In this document: piece by piece, positions 25,130-33,406 of the stretch
How the letters are laid out: every line of letters starts with the position of its first letter
How positions within the stretch are numbered: position 1 is the stretch's first letter
Assembly (NCBI GenBank): GCA_949291445.1
Contig: CASEVT010000006.1
Span: 1 to 38,448 of the forward strand
Direction of reading: 5' to 3'
Length of the DNA: 38,448 nt
Source: an uncultured bacterium
GTDB lineage: Bacteria; Cyanobacteriota; Vampirovibrionia; Gastranaerophilales; Gastranaerophilaceae
The notes under the pieces: model-generated
What the model saw: the letters and a program-made list of their open reading frames with translations, nothing else
Database searches by the model: none
Told to the model about the DNA's origin: nothing
Made by a program: the position numbers and the translations under genes

Positions 25130-27742
25130 TTAGAATCCTTTTTTTAACGTCGTTTCCGGTGCTACTATTGCAAACACGTAGGGTGTGCTGAAGTATTTAT
25201 TTGCTATTCTTATTACATCGCTTGCGCTGACCGATTCTACCAGTTTTGGGAATTCATCTATGTATTCAAATCCTCTTCCTGATGCTTCAAATACCCCCAA
25301 TGTAGCGGCTTTTTCTGCGTTAGTTTCTTGTGCCAGTATAAAATTGCCAAGAATTTTGTCCTTTGCTTCTTTAAGTTCCTTATCTGATACAAATTCTTTT
25401 TTCAGGATATCTATTTCTTTTAGCAATTCTTTTTTTGAATGAGCTGCTGTTTGGGGATTCGTTCCTATATATACCGCAAAGAATCCTTTATTTACATTTC
25501 CTGCATAGCTTGAGCCTACCTGATATGCAAGTCCTTGTTCATCGCGTAAGTTATTGAACAATCTCGAGCTCATGCCGGAGCCCAGAAGGGCATCTATTAT
25601 TTGTAATACTACCGCATCTTTTTTGTTCGTAATTCCATCTGTCATCCAGCCCAATATTAGCCATGATGCTGAAACATCTTTTGCTGTTTTTATTGTTTTG
25701 GTTGTTTCCAGCGGTTTGAATATGTTTTTGTAGTTTTCATAATTGAACTGTTCTCCCGTTTTGCAGTTTAATAAATTTGAGAAATATTTTATCATTTCTT
25801 CGTCATCAACATTGCCGTTTATTGATATTACTACGTTTTGGGGATAAAAAATCTTGTTATAGTAATCTGTTATATCTGTTTTATTTATTGTGGGTAAGCT
25901 TTTTTCAAGTATTTTTCCGGTTATTCCGTAGGGGGTGTTTTTCCATATTTCCGTTCTGAATTCTTCCAATGCTATGTTAAACGGGTTGTCTCGCATTTGT
26001 CGGATTGCATAGATTTTTTCGGATTTTATTTTTTCTATCTCTTGCGGATCGAATGAGGCGTTGTTTATCATTTCATTCAGGATATCCATTGTTAGCGGCA
26101 GATCGTTTTTGGTCGTTTTTACCGAGACTGAAAAATAATCGCCTCCGGCTGTCGGCACAATTTTTATTCCGTTTTGTTCCATTATTTGTGACAGGTCTAT
26201 TGCTGAATATTTTTTTGTTCCTTTTAGCATTCCCGATGCTGTCATGGATGCGGTTCCTGCTTTGTTTTCCAAATATGTTCCGCCTTTTGCGTATATTTGA
26301 ATTGCTATTATATCATTCAATTTATTATGATTTATCAGGAGCGTCGATTTGTTCGGCAATTCGTATTCGGTTATGTTTTTGTATTGTTTTATAAGCTTTG
26401 TGTCTTTCAATTTTACGTTGCTTATTTTTTTTGTGTTTTCGTCTTTATCTGTTTGCGGCAAAAGTATCGATACAACTGATGTTTGCGGGTTTAAGTATTT
26501 TTTTGCAACATTTATTATATCGTTTTTGCTAACCTTTTTTATATTTTTAATATAGTTATCGTAAAACTGGGGGTTATTATAGATCAGGGTTGTATATCCT
26601 AATTCATTGGCTATATTTGCCGTTGATTCCCGAGCGTAGAATGTATCCCGTTCTATTATGTTTTTCGCTGTAGTTATATCTTGCTCATCGAAGCTTCCGT
26701 TTCTGATTTTTTCTATTTCGTAAAAAATTGAGTTTTCCAATTTTTCTAAATTTTGCGGAACAAAATTTGCTTGAATAAGAAAAAGGCTATCGTCCTTCAT
26801 TGACGAATGTCCTGCTGATATGCTAAATGCAAGCTGTTTCTGTTCTTTTATTGATTGATACAACTTCGATGAGCGTCCGTCACCGAGCATTACTCCCAAT
26901 ACGTCTAACGCATACATGTCTTTTTGGTTTTCGGCATTTACTCCTCTGAAGCCTATTAGCAAATATCCTGTTTTGATTTTGTCGTGGGCTATTACTTTTT
27001 CTTGGTGGGTTATTTGTTTATCTGTTTTGTAGTTTGGTAATTTCGATTTTGATGCGGTTTTTTCACCAAATTCTTTCTTTATCAGTTCAATTGCTTCGTT
27101 TGTGTTTATGTCTCCTACTATTACCGTTATCATGTTTGATGGATTGTACCATTTGTTATAAAAATCCAGTATTTCCTCTCTGGTTATGTTTTCTATTATC
27201 GATTTTTTGCCTATTACTTGACGTTTATAGGGATGGATTGTGTAAAACTTTTCATTCATGTTTTGAAAAAGTTTTGTTTGCGGTTGATCATCGTTTTTGG
27301 CTATTTCTTCTATTACTACTTTTCGCTCTTTCTCCAGTTCTTTTCTCGGTATTTGCGGATGTAACAGCATATCAGAATGTAATTCCAGCGCTGTTTTAAA
27401 ATCCCTTGAGGGGATTGTTATGTAGTAGTGGGTAAAGTCTTTGCTGGTTGCGGCATTTGTTATTGCGCCTTTGGATTCCAGAATCTTGTCAAACTCGCCT
27501 GTCGGATATTTTTGGGTCCCTTTGAAAAACAAGTGCTCCAAAAAATGTGCTACCCCGTTGTTTTTATCGTTTTCATTTATTGAGCCGGTTTTTATCCAGG
27601 TATCTATTGTTACTATCGGGTTGTCGTGGACTTCTTTTATTATTACCGTTTGTCCGTTATCCAGTTTGAATGTTTCATAATCTTGTGCGTATACTGCCGC
27701 TCCCATAATTATTATGGTTAGCATTATTATTATTTTCTTCAT
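25130..27742 (-). CDS. Secreted tandem M16-family zinc peptidase
   Basis: An 870-aa protein with a signal peptide (MKKIIIMLTIIIMGAAVYAQ) and two M16 halves. The N-terminal half is catalytic: inverted zinc motif HFLEH at residues 66-70, with the downstream Glu in RKVVIEEIAKNDDQP. The C-terminal half (from about 440) has GTASMTASGMLKGT at the matching place, without HxxEH, so it is the usual inactive partner that closes over the peptide. It also keeps LFNNLRDEQGLAYQVGSSY, a substrate-contact motif. It probably acts in the periplasm on peptides or damaged proteins. GAGGG lies eight bases before the ATG. The gene appears monocistronic. Confidence 0.93.
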   Translation of the reverse strand: MKKIIIMLTIIIMGAAVYAQDYETFKLDNGQTVIIKEVHDNPIVTIDTWIKTGSINENDKNNGVAHFLEHLFFKGTQKYPTGEFDKILESKGAITNAATSKDFTHYYITIPSRDFKTALELHSDMLLHPQIPRKELEKERKVVIEEIAKNDDQPQTKLFQNMNEKFYTIHPYKRQVIGKKSIIENITREEILDFYNKWYNPSNMITVIVGDINTNEAIELIKKEFGEKTASKSKLPNYKTDKQITHQEKVIAHDKIKTGYLLIGFRGVNAENQKDMYALDVLGVMLGDGRSSKLYQSIKEQKQLAFSISAGHSSMKDDSLFLIQANFVPQNLEKLENSIFYEIEKIRNGSFDEQDITTAKNIIERDTFYARESTANIANELGYTTLIYNNPQFYDNYIKNIKKVSKNDIINVAKKYLNPQTSVVSILLPQTDKDENTKKISNVKLKDTKLIKQYKNITEYELPNKSTLLINHNKLNDIIAIQIYAKGGTYLENKAGTASMTASGMLKGTKKYSAIDLSQIMEQNGIKIVPTAGGDYFSVSVKTTKNDLPLTMDILNEMINNASFDPQEIEKIKSEKIYAIRQMRDNPFNIALEEFRTEIWKNTPYGITGKILEKSLPTINKTDITDYYNKIFYPQNVVISINGNVDDEEMIKYFSNLLNCKTGEQFNYENYKNIFKPLETTKTIKTAKDVSASWLILGWMTDGITNKKDAVVLQIIDALLGSGMSSRLFNNLRDEQGLAYQVGSSYAGNVNKGFFAVYIGTNPQTAAHSKKELLKEIDILKKEFVSDKELKEAKDKILGNFILAQETNAEKAATLGVFEASGRGFEYIDEFPKLVESVSASDVIRIANKYFSTPYVFAIVAPETTLKKGF

Positions 27743-27842
27743 CTGATTGCCCTCTTTTTTGTTTTATTAAATTATACTATATTTTTGCTCATTTTTAGTT
27801 CTTCAGTTTTGTTTTCTTTTCGCTCTTGCGTCTTATAATTAT

Positions 27843-29450
27843 TTAATTTTCTTTAATTATTGCTTGCAAATCTTTTTTAGGGTTTTTCCCTATTTGTTTA
27901 AATCCGAATTTCTCTGATAAAAATTGGATCATATTCGGGGTTATTATATTTGATGAACATTCCGGCAGATATATGTTTTTCAAACCTATTTGCCGTAAAT
28001 TAAATAAATGTGAGATTGTATGCAAGTTGCACTGGGTCATGAATAATGAGATTGAAAATTTCTTTACGTCTATCTCGTTTTTTATTTTTTCAAGTATTTT
28101 GTATATTAGCGATGTATTAAAATATGAATCAAGGTGAAAAACATTTTTTCGATCACTGCTTACAGCTGTTGAGATTACAAAACAGTCGTCCGGTATGTTT
28201 TTTACAAGTTCGTCAAAATAATTTTGTGAAAATAAGGAGTGATTTATCAGACCTATTATAAAAAGTTGTTTTATTTTTCCTGCTTTTATTCCCTCAATCG
28301 TCTCTTCTACTTTATCCATCACGGATTTTTCATCGTATCCTACCAGAACTGGTTTAGTTGATTTTGAATTTTTTTCAAATCCTTTTGCCTCTTTTGCTGC
28401 ATCAAGAAGCGGCGTGAAATCGTTGTTCTCTATTTTTCTCATGCCTTTACCGGATATGTAATTCGTTGTAAATATCCTTCCGCGAAATAGTCGTTCAAAT
28501 TTGTGTTGTGCATTTTGGGTAATCAAGATTGCACCTTTAAAAAGTGAAAAATCCATCTCGAAATTGTCCGGTGATTTTTGAAAATGTCCAACAAGATTTT
28601 TGTAATCTGAAAACTTTGGATATGCATGTGCAACTATCATTCCGTTGTGCGTGTAGATGTTTATTTCTTCCTCTTTTGACGCTTCAAGTAACTTTTCAAA
28701 ATCACTCAAATTTTGACCCGTAACCAGTATTGCCGGTCCTTTTTTGATCTCGGTTGATACCTCTTTGGGTCTGATTTTTCCAAAGTATTCTTCTTTCGCA
28801 GTATGCATTTTTCTGTGTATTTCTAAATTTACCTTTGCAAATTCGTTTATTTTTCTCGTTAATTTTGCTTCGTTAAACGTTGTAAAATTTAGACTGTTAA
28901 AAAATTTCAAAATTGCATTTGACTCACTTCCGCATTCAACTCCGTATTCTTCTAATTCCAATAACCTTACACTTGCACTTTTTAAAAGTTGCAGGATTAT
29001 TTCTGTCAGGTTTTTTGTTTCTTGGGACATTGATTTGTTTTTTAATATTGCCTGACGCTCTCCTTGGTTTACCATATTCGAAAAATCAAAATTGTCGAAT
29101 TTTATTGATGAATGCAAAATTTGGCAATCAAGATTCTTCTCTTCGCATATTTTTATAAAATATTTTTCAACCTCTTTTTTTGTGTTGTCTATCTCTCTTA
29201 ACAACTTCTCAAATTCATTTCGATTGAATTCGTAACCTATAATAATCAATGACAAATATTGTATTATCTTCTTTCTCAACGGCTTGTTTTCATAACCCAA
29301 TTCCATCAGTTTTACCATGTAATATGTGACTTGCTTCAATTCGTAAAGCAACACTTCTATAAGTGAATACAAAATTGGATCTATGCTGCAATTCCCTTGG
29401 ATTGCGCAATTGTTGAATCCGACATTTTCATCAGCGTAATAGTTAAACAT
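27843..29450 (-). CDS. Hybrid-cluster-protein (Hcp) homologue lacking the metal-ligand residues
   Basis: The overall sequence aligns with Hcp (hydroxylamine reductase/NO reductase) from the N terminus to the end. Clear matches include GPAILVTGQNLSDFEKLLEAS, IYTHNGMIVAHAYPKFSDYKNLVGHF, the PDDCFVISTA strand and the IGLKNIYLPE/NMIQFLSEKFG C terminus. The ligands are gone, however. GHD is GQN, HGEM is HNGM, the TxNC cysteine is an Ala (ITQNAQ), GGCDG is GLINH, the ACGKYRF cysteine is Val (STAVSSDR), the GQCND segment is deleted, and the SWxEQK pair is lost. The first two N-terminal Fe-S cysteines are replaced (MFNYYAD for MFCxQCE). So it is probably not a reductase. The ATG at 29450 matches the family N terminus and has GGGA six bases upstream. 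An upstream in-frame GTG at 29495 is possible. Confidence 0.85.
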   Translation of the reverse strand: MFNYYADENVGFNNCAIQGNCSIDPILYSLIEVLLYELKQVTYYMVKLMELGYENKPLRKKIIQYLSLIIIGYEFNRNEFEKLLREIDNTKKEVEKYFIKICEEKNLDCQILHSSIKFDNFDFSNMVNQGERQAILKNKSMSQETKNLTEIILQLLKSASVRLLELEEYGVECGSESNAILKFFNSLNFTTFNEAKLTRKINEFAKVNLEIHRKMHTAKEEYFGKIRPKEVSTEIKKGPAILVTGQNLSDFEKLLEASKEEEINIYTHNGMIVAHAYPKFSDYKNLVGHFQKSPDNFEMDFSLFKGAILITQNAQHKFERLFRGRIFTTNYISGKGMRKIENNDFTPLLDAAKEAKGFEKNSKSTKPVLVGYDEKSVMDKVEETIEGIKAGKIKQLFIIGLINHSLFSQNYFDELVKNIPDDCFVISTAVSSDRKNVFHLDSYFNTSLIYKILEKIKNEIDVKKFSISLFMTQCNLHTISHLFNLRQIGLKNIYLPECSSNIITPNMIQFLSEKFGFKQIGKNPKKDLQAIIKEN

Positions 29451-29623
29451 AATTTTCCCAAATCTAGCCGTCAGCTCTTTTTTATTAATTGGCACTTATT
29501 ATTTTATACTTTCGTGCTGCTGCTTTCATTGGTTATAATGGCTAGTTCGGTTTCTATATTAAATTCTTGAATTTTTTTAATTTCAATTTTAAATAATACA
29601 AAAAGAATTTACGTCTGCACTCT

Positions 29624-30463
29624 CTATCTTTTCATCCGCCATTCAAGCCCTTTTTTAATAAGAAGGTTTAATAATCCTTGTGGCAGATGTGAAATTATAT
29701 TTGCAAATACTGAATCTGCTCCAATACAATACGATAGCTTCGGATTTTTTACTTTCAATACTTCTAAAACCAAATTCGCTATATCAGAAGGGTTTAGGCC
29801 TTTTGTGTTATTTTTTCTTGCATTGCTTGTGAGTAATTCATATTCTTTCTCGTATTTTTTATGATAATTCTCCGGTATTTGCTCAAATATTTTTTCACAA
29901 GCTTCAAGCGATTTGTTCCAAATATTTGTTTTTACAACTCCGGGTTTTATTGAAATAACTTTTAGCTCTGGATCTTTGCTCTCAAGTAATAAGGAATTGT
30001 AAAATATATCCAATGCCCGTTTTGATGCACTATATGGTGAGATGAACGGAAAAATTGCATAACTTGCCATTGAGCTGATATTTATTATCCGTCCGCCTTT
30101 CAACAGCGGTAAAAACTTCTGCCCTACACGTAATGCACCGTAAACGTTTACTTCAAACTGTCTTTTTATAACTTCAACATCCAAACACTCAATTGGACCT
30201 GCCAGTGCAATTCCGGCATTATTAATCAGTGCATACAGATTTTTTGTTGAGCCGGCAATCTCTGTGTATGCGTTCTCAACGGATTTTGGATCTGTCACGT
30301 CAAGATATACACCGGTTATATTTGAGTCGATTTTTTCTAATTCTTCCTTGTCCTCGGCTCTTCTTACTCCGGCATAGACGGCAAATCCGTTTTCTGCCAG
30401 CACTTTTGCTGTCTCTTTGCCCAGTCCCGATGATGCTCCGGTTATCAAAACATGTTTTTTCAT
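29624..30463 (-). CDS. Classical short-chain dehydrogenase/reductase
   Basis: A 279-aa NAD(P)-dependent oxidoreductase. It shows the cofactor motif HVLITGASSGLGKETAK, the DVTD/NNAG elements (VYLDVTD, LINNAGIA), the catalytic Ser in IINISSMAS, and the YSASK active site. An Arg pair at AGVRRAED after the second strand suggests NADPH preference. The C-terminal extension (residues about 195-279) with LLNLLIKKGLEWRMKR resembles the retinol-dehydrogenase-like group. The substrate is unknown. The ATG at 30463 has a modest AGGT upstream. Neighbours give no pathway, and it is probably a single-gene unit. Confidence 0.9.
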   Translation of the reverse strand: MKKHVLITGASSGLGKETAKVLAENGFAVYAGVRRAEDKEELEKIDSNITGVYLDVTDPKSVENAYTEIAGSTKNLYALINNAGIALAGPIECLDVEVIKRQFEVNVYGALRVGQKFLPLLKGGRIINISSMASYAIFPFISPYSASKRALDIFYNSLLLESKDPELKVISIKPGVVKTNIWNKSLEACEKIFEQIPENYHKKYEKEYELLTSNARKNNTKGLNPSDIANLVLEVLKVKNPKLSYCIGADSVFANIISHLPQGLLNLLIKKGLEWRMKR

Positions 30464-30688
30464 TTTATTTACCTGCTAATCTAAAATGTAAATTGCCGAT
30501 AACTGACCGTTTTTCATACCTTACTTACTCTTAATTTATTTTACTCAAATCTTTAGTTTTGGGTGCAAACGCCTTCATCAGCAAACAATCTCGAACAATC
30601 TCGATTCTTCCATTGTTGGGATAAATGCCTTACTTTGCAATTAATCGCTAACAGTGTATATGGTGAACTGCTTAAATATACTAAAAAA

Positions 30689-30708
30689 ACAGCCCATTTG
30701 CGGGCTGT
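30689..30708 (-). terminator. Rho-independent terminator of the winged-helix gene
   Basis: Stem ACAGCCC/GGGCTGT with a 6-nt loop, followed on the minus strand by seven T's, seven nucleotides past the stop codon. The rest of 30464-30688 holds no supported feature. Confidence 0.9.
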
Positions 30709-30714
30709 CTTTGG

Positions 30715-31353
30715 TTATACGTTCAAAATAAATCCGCCGTTGCTTGCGTTATGCAAGGCATCTTCGTTCAGTTTTGCACGAAGATTTTTTATGTATTTAT
30801 ACACATAATCTCTTGGCAAATCCAATACCTGTGCAAGCTCTTTGGCATATACTATATTATTTTTATTATTCAAAAAGTGTTCAAAAACAGCCTGTTCTCT
30901 CGGAGTTAAGTTCTTTTTAAATGTCAATTGAACCTCGCTCGGTGCAACTACAGGTGCACTTTTAGCCGGTGCTTTGGCTGGTGTCGCTTTCTGTTTTGGT
31001 TGAGCTTTAACTGCTTTTTGTGCCGGTTTTGGTTGAGCTTTTTCTGTGTGCTTCACTGCAACCGGTTTTGGTGGTTTTATTGTTTCGTGTGTAAGCCTTA
31101 TATCTTCAATCTCTCTTTCTCTTTCAAAAGATTGTTGTGCAAGTGAGCTTATTTTTTCCACTTTCACCTGATATGTTCTTACTGGTGCTTCTTCTTCAAA
31201 GTGAGCGTTTTTCATAACCATATCTACTATATCGTTGGTTTCTTTTTCTTCGCTAATCACTTTTCCCAGTCTTTGAGCATATTCTTCAAGAGTTATTCTT
31301 TCTAATGAACTTCTCCAGCGTCTGATTTCTTCCTTGCTCAAATATTCCGGCAT
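30715..31353 (-). CDS. Winged-helix DNA-binding protein without a receiver domain
   Basis: A 212-aa protein. The last about 65 residues (LTPREQAVFEHFLNNKNNIV, then YAKELAQVLDLPRDYVYKYI, RAKLNEDA and a GGFIL wing) match the OmpR/PhoB-type effector domain: recognition helix, then a beta-hairpin wing. No receiver domain precedes it. The N-terminal about 90 residues are charged and helical (IRRWRSSLERITLEEYAQRLG), joined by a long Ala/Pro/Lys-rich linker (about residues 95-140, KPAQKAVKAQPKQKATPAK). It may regulate genes in response to an unknown partner. AAGGAG lies seven bases before the ATG. It is divergent from bfn across a 332-nt region. Confidence 0.8.
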   Translation of the reverse strand: MPEYLSKEEIRRWRSSLERITLEEYAQRLGKVISEEKETNDIVDMVMKNAHFEEEAPVRTYQVKVEKISSLAQQSFEREREIEDIRLTHETIKPPKPVAVKHTEKAQPKPAQKAVKAQPKQKATPAKAPAKSAPVVAPSEVQLTFKKNLTPREQAVFEHFLNNKNNIVYAKELAQVLDLPRDYVYKYIKNLRAKLNEDALHNASNGGFILNV

Positions 31354-31685
31354 TCCGTTTCTCCTTGACTAAATCTGTTTACCTAACCTGCGTGGATGCG
31401 CATTCGCCAGACTCCTCTTTCTCTACTCGTTATCATCTTCGTATCAATATAGAGCCTTTTGGCATTTTCAAATCTATCACAAAATTCTTTTAAAAATCTC
31501 AAATTATGTAGTAATTTTAAATATATTAATAAAATATTTACAAACAATTGACAAATTGTTCTTATTCTATGCTTATTCCTGTTTTTTTAATTCGTTTTGT
31601 TTCTTATTTCAAAATATTTCTGACTCTATTTATTTCTCCGTCAAACAAGTTTTGCAAATGTCGGAATTTCGTTTATAATGTTCTT
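31354..31685. other. Divergent intergenic region between the winged-helix gene and bfn
   Basis: About 330 bases without a supported gene. On the minus strand TTGTCA (31554-31549) and TATTAA (31531-31526) with a 17-nt spacer could drive the winged-helix gene. A palindrome AACAATT-GACA-AATTGTT (31543-31560) overlaps that -35 box and could be an autoregulatory site. The plus-strand bfn promoter lies at the far end. Confidence 0.4.
31652..31679 (+). promoter_or_regulatory. Putative bfn promoter, leaderless configuration
   Basis: TTGCAA (31652-31657), a 16-nt spacer and a consensus TATAAT (31674-31679) end six bases before the bfn ATG. No Shine-Dalgarno fits between, so the mRNA may begin at the start codon. 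Confidence 0.5.
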
Positions 31686-32195
31686 ATGATTGAGATGAAA
31701 GTAATGGGAATAGCTCTTGATACTCGGACTGGTTCGCCGATTGTTGTTTTGCACGATTTGCAAAATAGAAAGGCGTTGCCGATTTGGATTGGTTCGGCTG
31801 AAGCCAGTGCTATTATCAGAAAAATTGAAAATATTGCCGTCACAAGACCCATGACTCACGATTTGGTCATCGATGTTATTAAGCAAACCGGTTACTCGAT
31901 TGATAAAGTTGAAATCAATGATGTTGACAAGGAGACCTATTTTGCTATCATTTTCCTCAAAAATGATGAGGGTAAGGAGATTCAAATCGATGCCAGACCG
32001 TCTGATGCGATTGCTGTTGCTATTAGGGTTGAGGCTCCTATTTTTGTTACTGCGAATGTTTTGGCTAACGGTTCGGTTTCTTGTGACTCTGCTAAGGACG
32101 AGGAAGAAGCTCAAGAGTTTCGTAATTTTATACAAAGTATAAAACCTTCTGATTTTGAAAAACTCATGAAAGATGACAAACAATCTGATCAGTAA
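31686..32195 (+). CDS. Bifunctional nuclease family protein (DUF151)
   Basis: A 169-aa member of the bifunctional nuclease family, reported to cut DNA and RNA in some bacteria. Typical features are the N-terminal MKVMGIALDTRTGSPIVVL, the conserved LPIWIGSAEASAI, RPMTHDLVIDVI, and the key signature IDARPSDAIAVAIRVEAPIFV. A short acidic segment (SAKDEEEAQEF) and helical C terminus follow. An upstream in-frame ATG at 31548 would add 46 hydrophobic, phenylalanine-rich residues that are not part of the family, and the -10 box at 31674 lies within that stretch, so the start is placed at 31686. The ATG at 31695 is an alternative. No ribosome-binding site is present. Confidence 0.88.
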   Translation: MIEMKVMGIALDTRTGSPIVVLHDLQNRKALPIWIGSAEASAIIRKIENIAVTRPMTHDLVIDVIKQTGYSIDKVEINDVDKETYFAIIFLKNDEGKEIQIDARPSDAIAVAIRVEAPIFVTANVLANGSVSCDSAKDEEEAQEFRNFIQSIKPSDFEKLMKDDKQSDQ

Positions 32196-32205
32196 TTTTT
32201 AATAT

Positions 32206-33282
32206 TTAAAAATAAAACATTTCCCGCTCGTTAAGCAGATTGAATCCTTTTTCTGCCTCTTTTTTACATATTTTTAAATTTTCACACAAAATCTTTTGTA
32301 TAATTTTTATTGTATCTTTTTTAGGCGTATTTTTGTCTGCTATTTCAATAAATTCTTCTTTTGAATTATCAAAAATATTCTTATAGCATTTATCGGCATA
32401 GTTTGACAATCCGATTTCACCGCCGGTAATAAAAATTTTTCCGTTTTCTTTTTTTAGTTTAACCTCAGAACCAAGATGAATGTTTCTGTCTAAAAGATAT
32501 ATATATGAAGGTGTATAGGCAAATCCTACCGGATTAATTTTCACTTCTTTTTTCATATCACAGAGCAACAGTGCCATTTCGCTCACTCCGGACTGAAAAC
32601 GTGTCTCAAACGGTACATTTTTGTAACCTGCCAGCCGTCCTTCAGGAAATATAAATATATTGCTTTTGTTTTTTGAAAAGTCCCTTATTATCGGTACAAG
32701 TTTTAATGCATTTTTTATTCTGTTGGGCTCAAACCTGTCTATATCCATCTCTACCGCCCCAAATTTTTTGAATACTTCCTTTGATAACGGCGTAAGTGCT
32801 TTTGTTATTTCTTGCGTCAATAATACTTTCGGACGCGGAAAATCATTTAATCTCCCTGCTTTTTCATATTCCGACAACAGTTCATAGTTTAATATTGAAA
32901 GCGTAGATGAATCATATAACGGATGATCGTGGTTCATTATAAAAATTGATGATTCACTTGATTTTGCAATTTCTTTTAAATGGTTTTTGTTCGGAGTTAT
33001 TGAACCGAAACAGTTTGCGGCAAAGGATTTTGCTACATTTTTTAATCCGGTTATGTATTCTGATGACTGTTCGTCGCTTCTTAAAAACTCGTCACGTTCT
33101 AATATTTTTGATTTCGGTAAAAACTTCTCCTCCAACCGGTTGCTAAGCGTTGCTAACATCCTTTGGAGTCTTGTATCTGCTCTTTCAACATACCTCACCA
33201 GTCGGTTCTCCAACTGCTGATTCCTTGATTTGAATGATGGCTTGTTATTAATGTCGTTAACTTTACTTATCGGACTAATCAT
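32206..33282 (-). CDS. PlsC-like glycerolipid acyltransferase, motif I atypical
   Basis: A 358-aa protein with the glycerophosphate-acyltransferase arrangement. The motif I region is IFIMNHDHPLYDSSTL, motif II-like KFGAVEMDIDRFEPNRIKN, motif III NIFIFPEGRLAGYK, and motif IV-like VGFAYTPSY. FPEG is exact. Motif I is odd: canonical NHxxxxD reads NHDHPLYD here, with one extra residue between His and Asp. The N terminus MISPISKVNDINNKPSFKS is polar, with no signal peptide. NKPSFKS-type starts seem to recur in this lineage, from memory. It may use acyl-ACP or acyl-CoA to acylate a phospholipid precursor. There is no clear Shine-Dalgarno. The bfn gene ends convergent with it, 10 nt away. Confidence 0.72.
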   Translation of the reverse strand: MISPISKVNDINNKPSFKSRNQQLENRLVRYVERADTRLQRMLATLSNRLEEKFLPKSKILERDEFLRSDEQSSEYITGLKNVAKSFAANCFGSITPNKNHLKEIAKSSESSIFIMNHDHPLYDSSTLSILNYELLSEYEKAGRLNDFPRPKVLLTQEITKALTPLSKEVFKKFGAVEMDIDRFEPNRIKNALKLVPIIRDFSKNKSNIFIFPEGRLAGYKNVPFETRFQSGVSEMALLLCDMKKEVKINPVGFAYTPSYIYLLDRNIHLGSEVKLKKENGKIFITGGEIGLSNYADKCYKNIFDNSKEEFIEIADKNTPKKDTIKIIQKILCENLKICKKEAEKGFNLLNEREMFYF

Positions 33283-33406
33283 TTGTATATAAATTGTATT
33301 ATAAACAAATTTTTTAATTCACTTTTTAATTCAAATGTTTAACTTTTATAACAAAAGCAAATTATTGCCGGTATTGTTATTTTTGAGTAGTAGGCGGATA
33401 TTGATT

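Noticed and set aside
27843-29450. Decayed hcp pseudogene
   Set aside because: The frame is intact over more than 530 codons and hydrophobic core strings are well preserved; losses are concentrated at metal sites.
31548-31685. N-terminal extension of the bifunctional nuclease
   Set aside because: The extra 46 residues are Phe-rich and non-conserved, and they overlap a good promoter.
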